From contig NZ_JBMPIT010000007.1 of the NCBI RefSeq assembly GCF_049341845.1, forward strand, positions 267,752 through 331,751: DNA of 64,000 nucleotides, read 5' to 3'. Numbering within the stretch: position 1 is the stretch's first letter; every line of letters starts with the position of its first letter. A program made the translations under genes and the position numbers. Below are positions 42,164 to 50,915 of this stretch, piece by piece. Under the pieces are notes generated by a model, which saw only the letters and a list, made by a program, of their open reading frames with translations, had not been told where the DNA came from and did no database searches. The stretch is from Curtobacterium guangdongense. Its GTDB lineage: Bacteria > Actinomycetota > Actinomycetes > Actinomycetales > Microbacteriaceae.

Positions 42164-43857
42164 GCACCTCAGCGCCGCGCACCGCCAAGCGCGCACGCCC
42201 CGGGAGCGACGGGCCGCTGCTCCTCACCCAGCGTCGGATCTGGATCATCTTCTCCGCGCTGATCGCCGGCATGCTGCTGTCGAGTCTCGACCAGACGATC
42301 GTCTCGACCGCGATGCCGACCATCGTCGGTGACCTCGGCGGTGTCGCCCACCAGGCGTGGATCACGACCGGCTACCTGCTGGCATCGACCATCGTGATGC
42401 CCATCTATGGCAAGTTCGGTGACGTCATCGGTCGCCGCAACCTGTTCCTCGTCGCGATCGCGCTGTTCACGCTGGCATCGCTGGGGTGTGCGATGTCGAC
42501 CGACTTCTGGCAGTTCGTGGTCTTCCGTGCCCTCCAGGGCCTCGGCGGCGGTGGCCTCATGATCCTGTCGCAGGCCATCATCGCGGACATCGTCCCGGCG
42601 TCCGAGCGCGGCAAGTACCTCGGGCCGCTCGGTGCGATCTTCGGTCTCTCCGCCGTCGGTGGCCCGCTGCTCGGCGGGTTCTTCGTCGACCACATGACCT
42701 GGCACTGGGCGTTCTGGATCAACATCCCCGTCGGCATCGCGGCGTTCTTCGTGGCCTGGTTTGCGCTGACCCTGCCGAGCAAGAAGGCGACGAAGCGCAT
42801 CGACGTCCTCGGTGTCGCGCTGCTCTCCGCGACCACCGCGTGCCTGGTGTTCTTCACCGAGTTCGGCGGCAACAAGCAGCACGGGTGGGGTGCGCTCGAG
42901 ACCTGGGCCTGGGGTGCCGGCTTCATCGTCGCGGCCGCGCTGTTCGTCTTCACCGAGTCCCGGGCCGAGGACCCGATCATCCCGCTGTCGTTCTTCCGGA
43001 ACCGCACGTTCGTCACCGCGACGGCGATCGGCTTCGTGCTCGGTCTCGGGATGTTCGCCGCGATCGGCTTCGTCCCGACGTTCCTGCAGATGGCGTCGGG
43101 CACGTCGGCCGCCGTCTCGGGTCTGCTGATGCTGCCGATGATGGTCGGGCTGATGGGGACGTCGATCCTCTCCGGCACGCTCATCACCAAGACGGGCCGG
43201 TACCGTGCGTTCCCGATCATCGGCACGATCGTCGTCGGCATCGCGATGCTCGGTATGACGACCCTGGCCGCGGCGACCCCGATCTGGCTGATCTGCGTCT
43301 ACCTGTTCGTGTTCGGTGCCGGCCTCGGCCTCATCATGCAGGTCGTCGTGCTCGTCGCGCAGAACGCCGTCCCGCCGGAGCACGTCGGCACGGCGACATC
43401 GACGAACAACTACTTCCGCGAGGTCGGCGCCTCCCTCGGTGTCGCCGTGTTCGGTGCGATCTTCACGTCCCGCCTCACCGACTCGCTGACGGACGTCTTC
43501 ACGAGCGCCGGCGGGAGTGCCTCGCAGGCGGCGAGTGCGAGCGCGAGCATCGACCCGACGCAGCTCGCGAAGCTGCCCGAAGCGGTGCAGGACGGCATCG
43601 TGAACGCCTACGCCGACTCGCTGTCCCCGGTGTTCTGGTACCTGCTCCCGTTCATCGCGGTGGCTCTCGTGCTGGCCCTGTTCATCCCGCAGATGAAGCT
43701 CGCGGACGTTGCCGGCATGGTCGCCCGCGGCGAGGCAGTGGGCGGCGCCGAGGCGGACGAGCTCGAGCGCGCGCAGCGCGGTTCGGACGCGGAGCGTCCG
43801 GCCGAGTCGGTCGGCTCCGGAACGGGATCGGTCCCGACGGCGCGTCACGACGAGTAG
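42160..43857 (+). CDS. MFS drug transporter, DHA2 (EmrB/QacA) family
   Basis: A 565-residue protein with 14 predicted membrane segments. DHA2 motifs are visible: LDQTIVSTAMPTI in TM1, GKFGDVIGRR in loop 2-3, and GGGGLMILSQAIIADIVP in TM4-5. The C-terminal 60 residues are a hydrophilic acidic tail. It exports hydrophobic or cationic compounds by proton antiport. The start overlaps the TetR stop by 4 bp, and a strong hairpin follows 8 bp after the stop. Confidence 0.9.
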   Translation: MSTSAPRTAKRARPGSDGPLLLTQRRIWIIFSALIAGMLLSSLDQTIVSTAMPTIVGDLGGVAHQAWITTGYLLASTIVMPIYGKFGDVIGRRNLFLVAIALFTLASLGCAMSTDFWQFVVFRALQGLGGGGLMILSQAIIADIVPASERGKYLGPLGAIFGLSAVGGPLLGGFFVDHMTWHWAFWINIPVGIAAFFVAWFALTLPSKKATKRIDVLGVALLSATTACLVFFTEFGGNKQHGWGALETWAWGAGFIVAAALFVFTESRAEDPIIPLSFFRNRTFVTATAIGFVLGLGMFAAIGFVPTFLQMASGTSAAVSGLLMLPMMVGLMGTSILSGTLITKTGRYRAFPIIGTIVVGIAMLGMTTLAAATPIWLICVYLFVFGAGLGLIMQVVVLVAQNAVPPEHVGTATSTNNYFREVGASLGVAVFGAIFTSRLTDSLTDVFTSAGGSASQAASASASIDPTQLAKLPEAVQDGIVNAYADSLSPVFWYLLPFIAVALVLALFIPQMKLADVAGMVARGEAVGGAEADELERAQRGSDAERPAESVGSGTGSVPTARHDE

Positions 43858-43864
43858 ACGCTCA

Positions 43865-43920
43865 CCACAACGGACGGGAGGCACGGCGCCAGCTGGCACC
43901 GTGACTCCCGTCCGTTGTGG
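43865..43920. terminator. Hairpin with dispersed motif, after the MFS gene
   Basis: The arms begin CCACAACGGACGGGAG and end CTCCCGTCCGTTGTGG; 20 or more base pairs form with one mismatch (G/A), with a loop of about 12 nt. The left arm carries CGGACGGGAGGCACGG, a variant of the dispersed motif. It directly follows the MFS stop. Confidence 0.75.
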
Positions 43921-43992
43921 GGCGCGTTCCGGGCCGCGTGCCGGTCGACGGTGTCCGCACCCGTTGCGCGTGCAAGGGGTGACACGATCGTT

Positions 43993-44004
43993 GTCGTACG
44001 ACAG
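43993..44004. promoter_or_regulatory. Orphan 12-bp palindrome
   Basis: TGTCGTACGACA is a perfect palindrome in the 253-bp gap between the MFS hairpin and the LacI gene end. It looks like an operator, but no promoter or gene start follows it; it may mark a lost gene. The rest of this gap holds the C-tract below. Confidence 0.35.
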
Positions 44005-44040
44005 CGAGCATGTCGTTCCGAGTCGGCAACGCTGGCCCCG

Positions 44041-44083
44041 CGCCGGACACGCGCCCCCCCCCCCCCCCCGCCGGACACGCGCC
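44041..44083. repeat. C16 homopolymer flanked by 15-bp direct repeats
   Basis: CGCCGGACACGCGCC occurs at 44041-44055 and again at 44069-44083, with a run of 16 C at 44054-44069 between and overlapping them. Slippage or a duplication event is the likely origin; an assembly error in a homopolymer cannot be excluded. It lies 28 bp after the LacI gene end. Confidence 0.7.
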
Positions 44084-44110
44084 GCCCGCCAGCCGCGCAC
44101 CACGCCCGCG

Positions 44111-45109
44111 TCAGCCGCCCGTACTCGCGCGCGGCACCAGGCGCGTCGGGAGCGACGGGGCCGGCGCCTCGGTGCCGTCGAGCGTCGCGAGCAGCCGGAG
44201 TGCTGCGGCACGACCGAGTTCCGCGCCGGGAAGTGCCACGCTCGTGAGCGCGGGCGCCGTGACCGAGGACGACGGCAGGTCGTCGAAGCCCGCGACGGCG
44301 AGCGTGCCCGGGACTGGGACGCCACGGGAGGCCGCGACCCGCAGCACTCCGTACGCCAGCGTGTCGGCTGCGGCCACGACTGCCGTGACCCCGGAGTCGA
44401 GCCACGCGTCGAGGACGCCGGACACCGCGGTCGTGGCGGCCTCGATCGTCAGGTCGGCGCTCGCGGGGAGGTCCGACACGGTGATGCCCGCGGTGGCACA
44501 GGCGTCCTCGAACAGGGTGCGGCGCACGGCGAAGGTCGTCGCGCGCGAGGTGCCGTCGAGGTAGCCGACGTGCCGATGCCCCGCGTCGGCGAGATGCGAG
44601 ACGAGCGCGGAGACCCCGAGGGACAGGTCATAGTTGACGGCTCCTGGGCCTCCCGGCGCGTCGAGGAGCACGACGGGCACGCTCGCGGACATCGACTCGG
44701 CGGCTGCCGGGGCGTCGACGAGGATCCCCGCGGGCCGGAGCCGCTCGAAGCGCCGGACGTCGGCGTCGACGGGCTGCTCGCCGCGCTCGGTCACCGACAG
44801 GACTAGCTGGAACCGGTCGCCGATGGTGTCCCGCACGCCGCGGATGACCTCGGCGAAGAAGGGGTTCGACAGGTCGGGCGCGATGAGCACGACGAGGTCG
44901 CCGCTGCCCCGGGCGAGGGAGCTGGCGGCGTGGTCGACGACGTACCCGAGCTCCTCGACGGCATCGCGGACGCGGGTCGCGATCGGCACGGAGACGCGGC
45001 CGCGGTCCTTGCCGTTCACGACGAGCGACACCGTGGCGATGCTGGTGCCGGCGCGCTCGGCGACCATCGCGGCGGTGACGCGACGAGGGGTCCCGGAGGA
45101 TGCTGGCAC
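44111..45109 (-). CDS. LacI-family transcriptional regulator
   Basis: A 332-residue regulator. Residues about 10-65 form the helix-turn-helix and hinge (VAERAGTSIATVSLVVNG, then AASSLARG); the rest is a periplasmic-binding-protein-like sugar sensor (LVVLIAPDLSNPFFAEVIRG, and VAGFDDLPSS). It is divergent from a nucleoside hydrolase/MFS/ribokinase operon with a 14-bp inverted repeat operator between them, so it most likely represses that operon until ribose or a nucleoside appears. Start ATG 45109. Confidence 0.88.
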   Translation of the reverse strand: MPASSGTPRRVTAAMVAERAGTSIATVSLVVNGKDRGRVSVPIATRVRDAVEELGYVVDHAASSLARGSGDLVVLIAPDLSNPFFAEVIRGVRDTIGDRFQLVLSVTERGEQPVDADVRRFERLRPAGILVDAPAAAESMSASVPVVLLDAPGGPGAVNYDLSLGVSALVSHLADAGHRHVGYLDGTSRATTFAVRRTLFEDACATAGITVSDLPASADLTIEAATTAVSGVLDAWLDSGVTAVVAAADTLAYGVLRVAASRGVPVPGTLAVAGFDDLPSSSVTAPALTSVALPGAELGRAAALRLLATLDGTEAPAPSLPTRLVPRASTGG

Positions 45110-45145
45110 CCGTCGATGCTACCGACCGAGCCCTGCTCGACTTGA

Positions 45146-45185
45146 CGTCAAGCGTTTGATGAGGTGTGATGTCAAACGCTTGACG
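45146..45185. promoter_or_regulatory. LacI operator, 14-bp inverted repeat
   Basis: CGTCAAGCGTTTGA (45146-45159) pairs perfectly with TCAAACGCTTGACG (45172-45185), with a 12-bp spacer. Each arm also holds a near-palindromic TCAA-N4-TTGA site, so two LacI dimers could bind side by side. It lies 36 bp upstream of the LacI gene start and 73 bp before the nucleoside hydrolase start. Confidence 0.65.
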
Positions 45186-45258
45186 CGGAGTGCATGGCCG
45201 CGTCGAGCCACAGCTACCGCCGGCGAGCCCGGCATCCCCGACGAAGTGGAGCGCACAC

Positions 45259-46254
45259 GTGCCGAACGCGACCAAGCAGAAGATCATCCTCGACTGCGAC
45301 CCCGGCCACGACGACGCCGTCGCCATCCTGCTGGCGCACGGCAACCCGGACATCGAGCTGCTCGCCGTGACGACCGTCGTCGGCAACCAGACGCTGCCGA
45401 AGGTCACCCGCAACGCCCTCGCGGTCGCCCGCATCGCCGGGATCACCGGCGTGCCGTTCGCCGCCGGCGCCGACCGGCCGATCCTCCGCGAGATCGAGGT
45501 CGCGCCGGACATCCACGGCGAGAGCGGCCTCGACGGGCCGATGCTGCCCGAGCCCTCGTTCGACCTGGACGAGCGGCACGCGGTCGACCTGATCATCGAG
45601 ACCGTCATGGCGCACGAGCCGGGCACCGTCACCCTCGTGCCGACCGGCGGCCTGACGAACATCGCCCTCGCCGCCCGCAAGGAACCCCGCATCGTCGAGC
45701 GCGTCAAGCAGGTCGTGCTGATGGGCGGCGGCGTGCACGTCGGCAACTGGAGCCCGGTCGCCGAGTTCAACATCGTCATCGACCCCGAGGCCGCGTCGAT
45801 CGTCTTCGACGCCGGCTGGGACGTCGTGATGGTCGGCCTCGACCTGACGCACCAGGCCCTGGCCACCCCCGAGGTCGCCGAGCGCATCGCCGCCGTCGGC
45901 ACCGGGCCCGCGGCGTTCGTCGGGGAGCTGCTCGACTTCTTCGGCCAGACGTACAAGGACGCGCAGGGCTTCGACTCCCCGCCGGTGCACGACCCCTGCG
46001 CCGTCGCGTACGTCATCGACCCGACGATCGTGCGCGCCGTGAAGGTCCCGATCCACATCGAGACCCAGGGCACGCTGACCCTCGGCATGACCGTCGCCGA
46101 CTTCCGTGCCCCCGCGCCGGAGGACTGCCGCACGAGCGCCGCGATGGAGCTCGATCACGGCCGGTTCTGGGACCTCGTCGTCGACGCCCTCGAGCGCATC
46201 GGCGAGACACCCGACACCGGCTGGACCCCCCGAACCGAGACCCAGAAGGCCTGA
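45259..46254 (+). CDS. Nucleoside hydrolase
   Basis: A 331-residue enzyme of the inosine-uridine hydrolase family (IunH/RihA-like). The Ca-binding, catalytic motif DCDPGHDDAVAILLA is at the N-terminus, with VVLMGGG in the middle and HDPCAVAYVIDP near residue 245, which supplies a late metal-ligand Asp. It hydrolyses the N-glycosidic bond of ribonucleosides to base plus ribose. The following MFS carrier and ribokinase complete a nucleoside-use unit. Start GTG 45259. Confidence 0.9.
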   Translation: MPNATKQKIILDCDPGHDDAVAILLAHGNPDIELLAVTTVVGNQTLPKVTRNALAVARIAGITGVPFAAGADRPILREIEVAPDIHGESGLDGPMLPEPSFDLDERHAVDLIIETVMAHEPGTVTLVPTGGLTNIALAARKEPRIVERVKQVVLMGGGVHVGNWSPVAEFNIVIDPEAASIVFDAGWDVVMVGLDLTHQALATPEVAERIAAVGTGPAAFVGELLDFFGQTYKDAQGFDSPPVHDPCAVAYVIDPTIVRAVKVPIHIETQGTLTLGMTVADFRAPAPEDCRTSAAMELDHGRFWDLVVDALERIGETPDTGWTPRTETQKA

Positions 46255-46259
46255 CCCCC

Positions 46260-47690
46260 ATGACCACCACCTCGACGAAGAAGTCGATCGGCGCCCTCAC
46301 CGCCGCACTCCTCGCAGCGTGCATCGCGTTCCAGCTGAACGCGAGCATGCTCAGCCCCGCTCTCGTCACCATGGCGCGGGAGCTGCACACCGACGACGCG
46401 ACGATCGGCCTCTCGCAGACGCTGTACTTCACGCTCGCCGCGCTGTTCTCGCTGTTCCTGCCCCGCCTGTCCGACATCGTCGGCCGCAAGCGCGTGCTGC
46501 TCGGCATGCTCGCCGTGATGCTCATCGGCAGCGTCGTCGCCGCACTCGCGGTGAACGTGCCGATGCTCTTCGCCGGCCGCATCATCCAGGGCGTCACCGG
46601 CCCGGTCGTCCCGATCTGCCTGCTCGTGCTCCGCAACGAGATCGCCGACCCGAAGCGCTACGGCGCCGCGCTCGGCCTCCTCACCGCGGTGAACGGCGGC
46701 ATCGCCGGGATCGACTCGCTCGCCGGCGGCTGGATCGCCACGAACTTCGGCTTCCGCGGGATCTTCTGGGTCATCGCCGTCGTGACGGTCATCGCGTTGG
46801 CCCTGGTCGCCGTGTGGGGCGTGGAGTCCCACCCGTCCAAGGGCACCCGGATGGACTGGATCGGTGTCGTGCCGCTCGTGGTGAGCGTCGGTGCCCTGCT
46901 GACCGCCTTCAACGAGGCCGGCAAGCTCGGCGCCGCGAACCCGGTCCTCGTCATCGGCGGGATCGTCGTCGCGCTCGCTGCCTTCGCCGTGTTCTGGGCG
47001 GTCGAGTCGCGCGTGACGGAACCACTCGTCGAGACGCGGTTCCTGAAGCGTCGGGCGACATGGGCGCTCCTCGCGACGACGTTCCTCACGATGACCGGTG
47101 TCTTCGCCGTCGTGAACGGACTCGTCACGAGCCTCGCGCAGAACCACGACGCCGGCTTCGGGATGGAGGCGGACCTCGCCTCCCTCGTGTTCCTCACGCC
47201 GTACGCGCTCGTCGGCTGGATCGTCGGACCGTTCGCCGGACGCCTCGCCCCGACCCTCGGCTACCGGGCGATCCTGCGCGTCGGGCTCGTCGGCAGCATC
47301 GTCGCGACGCTCCTGATGGCGTTCGTCGGCGTGCACTCCCTGCCGGTGCTCATCGCCGCGACCGTGCTCATCGGCATCACCTACGCCGGCATCGCGAACA
47401 TCATCCTGAACGGGCTCGGCATCGTGCTGTCGCCGGACTCGAACCCCGGGTTCCTGCCCGGCCTCAACGCGGGGGCCTTCAACCTCGGAGCCGGTGTGAG
47501 CTTCGCCGTCCTGCCCGCGTTGCAGATCGCCCTCGGGGTCGGCGGGTCCGCGGGCACCGCCGGGTACTCCGGTGGGATGCTGCTCGGTGCCGTCATCACG
47601 ATCGCCGCGCTCGCGACGTCGTTCCTCATCCCGCGCCCGTCGAGCGCCGAGACGACGTCCGTCGCCCCGCAGAAGGAGACCGTCCGTTGA
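46260..47690 (+). CDS. MFS transporter, probable nucleoside or ribose carrier
   Basis: A 476-residue, 14-TM-like major facilitator (DHA2-type N-terminal pattern: SMLSPALVTMARELHTDD, LPRLSDIVGRKR). It lies between the nucleoside hydrolase and ribokinase genes, 5 bp after the first, and its stop overlaps the ribokinase start by 4 bp, so it probably imports nucleosides rather than exporting drugs. The substrate is inferred from context. Confidence 0.85.
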   Translation: MTTTSTKKSIGALTAALLAACIAFQLNASMLSPALVTMARELHTDDATIGLSQTLYFTLAALFSLFLPRLSDIVGRKRVLLGMLAVMLIGSVVAALAVNVPMLFAGRIIQGVTGPVVPICLLVLRNEIADPKRYGAALGLLTAVNGGIAGIDSLAGGWIATNFGFRGIFWVIAVVTVIALALVAVWGVESHPSKGTRMDWIGVVPLVVSVGALLTAFNEAGKLGAANPVLVIGGIVVALAAFAVFWAVESRVTEPLVETRFLKRRATWALLATTFLTMTGVFAVVNGLVTSLAQNHDAGFGMEADLASLVFLTPYALVGWIVGPFAGRLAPTLGYRAILRVGLVGSIVATLLMAFVGVHSLPVLIAATVLIGITYAGIANIILNGLGIVLSPDSNPGFLPGLNAGAFNLGAGVSFAVLPALQIALGVGGSAGTAGYSGGMLLGAVITIAALATSFLIPRPSSAETTSVAPQKETVR

Positions 47691-48544
47691 ACACCATCGT
47701 CGTCGTCGGGTCGCTGAACGCGGACCTGGTGGTCCGCACCGAGCGCTTCCCGAAGCCCGGTGAGACCCTGCACGGTTCCGACCTCGCGATCCTGCCAGGC
47801 GGCAAGTCCGCCAACCAGGCGGTGGCTGCCGGGAGGCTCGGGGGCACGGTGCGCATGATCGGTGCGGTCGGCGACGACGGGAACGGTGCGCTGCTCCGCG
47901 ACTCCGTCGCGGCTGCGGGTGCGGACACGACGCACGTCGCCGTCCGGCAGGGAACGGCGACCGGCACCGCCGTCATCACGGTCGACGCGCACGGCGAGAA
48001 CACCATCGTGATCTCCGGCGGCGCGAACTCCACGCTGACGCCGGACGACGTCCCCGCCGACGCCTTCGACGGGGCCGCGGTGCTCGGGCTCTGCCTCGAG
48101 GTCTCGATCGACGTCGTCCTCGCCGCCGCCCGAGCCGCGCACGAGGCCGGCGTGACCGTCCTCACGAACCTGTCCCCGTTCGGCGACGTGCCGCGCGAGC
48201 TCCTCGACCTCACCGACGTGCTGCTGGTCAACGAGCACGAGGCGGAACTGCTCGGCGACCACGGCGTCGCCCGGTCGATCGTCACGCGGGGTGGCGACGG
48301 GTCGATCGTGCACGACGGCGACGCCGCGCCCGTCGAGGTCCCCGCGATCCCCGTCGAGGCCGTCGACACCACGGGCTGCGGCGACGCGTTCATGGGTGCG
48401 GTGGCGCTCCGACTCGCAGCAGGCGACGACCTCGCGGACGCCGCGCGGTTCGCCGCCGGTGTCGGGGCGTACGCCGCGACCGGAGCCGGGGCACAGGCGT
48501 CCTACCCGACCACGGAGCAGCTGGAGTCGTTCCTGCGGTCGTGA
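47687..48544 (+). CDS. Ribokinase (PfkB family)
   Basis: A 285-residue kinase starting NTIVVVGSLNADLVVRTE, with the ribokinase motif PGGKSANQAVAAGRLGG near residue 40 (Ser in place of the usual Gly) and the catalytic motif DTTGCGDAFMGAVALRL near residue 225 (Cys where Ala is usual). It phosphorylates the ribose released by the nucleoside hydrolase to ribose 5-phosphate. Start TTG 47687 overlaps the MFS stop by 4 bp. The substitutions are conservative. Confidence 0.86.
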   Translation: MNTIVVVGSLNADLVVRTERFPKPGETLHGSDLAILPGGKSANQAVAAGRLGGTVRMIGAVGDDGNGALLRDSVAAAGADTTHVAVRQGTATGTAVITVDAHGENTIVISGGANSTLTPDDVPADAFDGAAVLGLCLEVSIDVVLAAARAAHEAGVTVLTNLSPFGDVPRELLDLTDVLLVNEHEAELLGDHGVARSIVTRGGDGSIVHDGDAAPVEVPAIPVEAVDTTGCGDAFMGAVALRLAAGDDLADAARFAAGVGAYAATGAGAQASYPTTEQLESFLRS

Positions 48545-48574
48545 GACGAGCCCCCAGGCCGCTACGGTTTCCGC

Positions 48575-49513
48575 ATGCGCGTGGGAGTCCTCGACATCGG
48601 GTCCAACACCGGTCACCTGCTGGTGGTCGACGCCCACGGCGGCGCCGCGCCGCTGCCGGCCTCGTCCTTCAAGCAGCCGCTCCGGCTCGCCGAGCACCTC
48701 GACGACCGGGGCGCCGTCACGCAGGTCGGCATCGACGCGCTGACCGGCTTCGTCGCGGAGTCGGTGCGCGTGGCCGAGGAGCGCGGCTGCGAGGACATGC
48801 TCGGGTTCGCGACCTCGGCGGTCCGTGACGCCGTGAACTCCGAGGCCGTCCTCGCCCACGTCGAGGAGCGCACCGGCGTCGAGCTCGCCGTGCTCTCCGG
48901 CTCCGACGAGGCGCGACTCACCTTCCTGGCCGTCCGCCGCTGGTTCGGCTGGTCCGCCGGACGGCTCGCGGTGTTCGACATCGGCGGCGGCTCGCTCGAG
49001 ATCGCCGGCGGTGCGGATGAGGCGCCCGACGTCGCATGGTCGATGCCGATCGGTGCCGCTCGTCTGGCTCGGTCGTTCTTCGCCGCGGGCACCCCGACCG
49101 AGGACGACGTCCGCCGGATCCGCCACGAGATCCGCGTCGAGATCGCCCGGGATGCCGGCAAGCTGCTCCGCTCGGGTGCGCCGGACCGGGCGGTGGCGAC
49201 CTCAAAGACCTTCCGCTCGATCGCCCGGATCTGCGGGGCCGCGCCGTCGGGAGCCGGGCCGCTGGTGCCGCGCTCGCTCGACGGGGCGACCCTCCGGGCG
49301 AAGCTGCCGTCGCTCCTGCAGATGTCCGTGGCCGAGCTCGCCACGCTCCCCGGGGTGTCCGCGAGTCGGGCGCACCAGGTGGTCCCCGGTGCGCTGGTCG
49401 CCGAGGCGTGCCTGGACATCTTCGACCTGTCGGCGCTGGAGATATGCCCGTGGGCGCTCCGCGAGGGCGTCATCCTCGAGCGGCTCGATCAGTTGTCGGT
49501 GCTCGGGGCGTAG
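48575..49513 (+). CDS. Ppx/GppA phosphatase family protein
   Basis: A 312-residue exopolyphosphatase/guanosine pentaphosphatase-type protein (ASKHA fold). It starts VGVLDIGSNTGHLLVVD (phosphate-1 loop) and has the second Gly-rich motif FDIGGGSLEIAGG near residue 130. It hydrolyses polyphosphate or pppGpp to ppGpp. The C-terminal half is shorter than in E. coli PPX, as usual for actinobacterial Ppx1. Start ATG 48575. Confidence 0.87.
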   Translation: MRVGVLDIGSNTGHLLVVDAHGGAAPLPASSFKQPLRLAEHLDDRGAVTQVGIDALTGFVAESVRVAEERGCEDMLGFATSAVRDAVNSEAVLAHVEERTGVELAVLSGSDEARLTFLAVRRWFGWSAGRLAVFDIGGGSLEIAGGADEAPDVAWSMPIGAARLARSFFAAGTPTEDDVRRIRHEIRVEIARDAGKLLRSGAPDRAVATSKTFRSIARICGAAPSGAGPLVPRSLDGATLRAKLPSLLQMSVAELATLPGVSASRAHQVVPGALVAEACLDIFDLSALEICPWALREGVILERLDQLSVLGA

Positions 49514-49519
49514 CGCTCG

Positions 49520-50125
49520 CTACCGTTTCCGCGGCGGCGCCAGCAGCCACGGGCGGATCAGCTTCGTCACGAACGGCAGCACCCAGAACGTCATGATCGG
49601 CGTGAGCACCAGCGTCGTGATGAGCACCCGGGGCAGCGCCGCCAGCCCGGCGAACGACGGCACGAGCAGCCCGACGATGATCGTGAACGCCAGGTTCACC
49701 GGGAAGAACCCGAGCCAGATGCTCACCGCCTGCTTCCACCGCGGGGGAGCGCTCGACGCCGGAGTGTCTGCCGGGGCGTCGAACCAGCCCTCGATCCCGG
49801 TGCGCTTCTCGACGCGGGACTCCACGACGAGGTCTCGCCCGAGGTCGAGCCACCGCAGCCGGTCGTCGGAGTTCTCCCACGTCGCGAGCGAGTCGTGGTC
49901 GGCGAACCGGTAGAGCATGTGCCATTCGCGTGACTGTGCCCGGGAGCGCACCCATCCTGAGCCGAGGAACCCCGGGTAGCGGTTGGCGAGGTTCACGCCG
50001 GACTGCACCCAGCGGGTGACCTCGGGGATGCGGTCGGGTTCGACCAGGCGTGTGATGGACACGGTGACGGGCGGGCCTGCGGTCTCGGGTGACGACTGCA
50101 GGGCTCCTGGCTCTTGTGGAGTCAT
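49520..50125 (-). CDS. Antibiotic biosynthesis monooxygenase-domain membrane protein
   Basis: A 201-residue protein. Residues about 18-115 match the ABM ferredoxin-like domain (VTVSITRLVEPDRIPEV at the start, YRFADHDSLATWENSDDR later); residues about 130-195 hold two hydrophobic segments (AVSIWLGFFPVNLAFTIIVGLL and LITTLVLTPIMTFWVLPFV). The ABM family includes small monooxygenases, but the fused membrane part suggests another role. Start ATG 50125. Convergent with the Ppx/GppA gene. Confidence 0.8.
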   Translation of the reverse strand: MTPQEPGALQSSPETAGPPVTVSITRLVEPDRIPEVTRWVQSGVNLANRYPGFLGSGWVRSRAQSREWHMLYRFADHDSLATWENSDDRLRWLDLGRDLVVESRVEKRTGIEGWFDAPADTPASSAPPRWKQAVSIWLGFFPVNLAFTIIVGLLVPSFAGLAALPRVLITTLVLTPIMTFWVLPFVTKLIRPWLLAPPRKR

Positions 50126-50150
50126 GGCACCAGTGTCCCCGACCCGTGTT

Positions 50151-50915
50151 TCACGCTCGTGACGGGTACGCCTTCGACGGGATCTGCGTCGCGAGCTTGC
50201 CGCCTGACACGTCGTGAAGCGTGCCGGTGATGTACCCGGCCTGGTCGCTCGCCAGGAACAGCAGCAGGTTCGACACGTCGTCCGCGGTCTCCCACCGCCG
50301 CAGCGACAGCGTGTCGAGCAGCACGTCCTGTTCCTCCTGCGGCCGCGTGGCGAAGCCGTTCATCGCTGTCGGCACCATCCCCGGCGCGTAGGCGTTCACG
50401 GTGATGCCCCACGGTCCGAGCTCCGACGCGAGCACGCGGGTGAACGACACGACGGCCGCCTTCGACGCCGCGTAGGCCGCGCTGCCGACGCTCGGGATGA
50501 TCGCCGCGAACGAGGCCGCGTTGATGATCCGCCCGCGGCCGGCGCGCTGCATGACCGGCGCCACGGCCTGGCTCATCAGGAACACCCCGCCGAGGTTGAC
50601 GTCCATGCACCGCTGCCAGTCGGCCCACCGCAGCTCGGCGACCGGACCGTCGACGTTGATCCCGGCGTTGTTGACGAGGACGTCGATCGTGCCGTGCCGC
50701 TCGACCACGGTGTCGACGGCTGCGCGGACGGAGTCCGGATCGGCGACGTTGCAGGTCACGGTGTCGACCGAGTCCGCCGGTGCTCCGTCCAGGAACGCCA
50801 GGTCGATCGCGACGACACGCGCTCCGTCGGCGGCGAACCGCTCGGCGATCGTGCGACCGATCCCACGACCGGCTCCGGTGATGACGACCACGCGGTCGGT
50901 GATGTCGAGTTCCAT
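50151..50915 (-). CDS. SDR family oxidoreductase
   Basis: A 254-residue classical short-chain dehydrogenase. Cofactor motif TGAGRGIG near the N-terminus, NNAG near residue 85, catalytic Ser and YAASK around residue 150, and the C-terminal TGTLHDVSGGKL are visible. It resembles gluconate 5-dehydrogenase or 3-oxoacyl reductase-type SDRs. It is divergent from another SDR gene with only 22 bp between starts, so the two genes are probably regulated together. Start ATG 50915. Confidence 0.86.
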   Translation of the reverse strand: MELDITDRVVVITGAGRGIGRTIAERFAADGARVVAIDLAFLDGAPADSVDTVTCNVADPDSVRAAVDTVVERHGTIDVLVNNAGINVDGPVAELRWADWQRCMDVNLGGVFLMSQAVAPVMQRAGRGRIINAASFAAIIPSVGSAAYAASKAAVVSFTRVLASELGPWGITVNAYAPGMVPTAMNGFATRPQEEQDVLLDTLSLRRWETADDVSNLLLFLASDQAGYITGTLHDVSGGKLATQIPSKAYPSRA

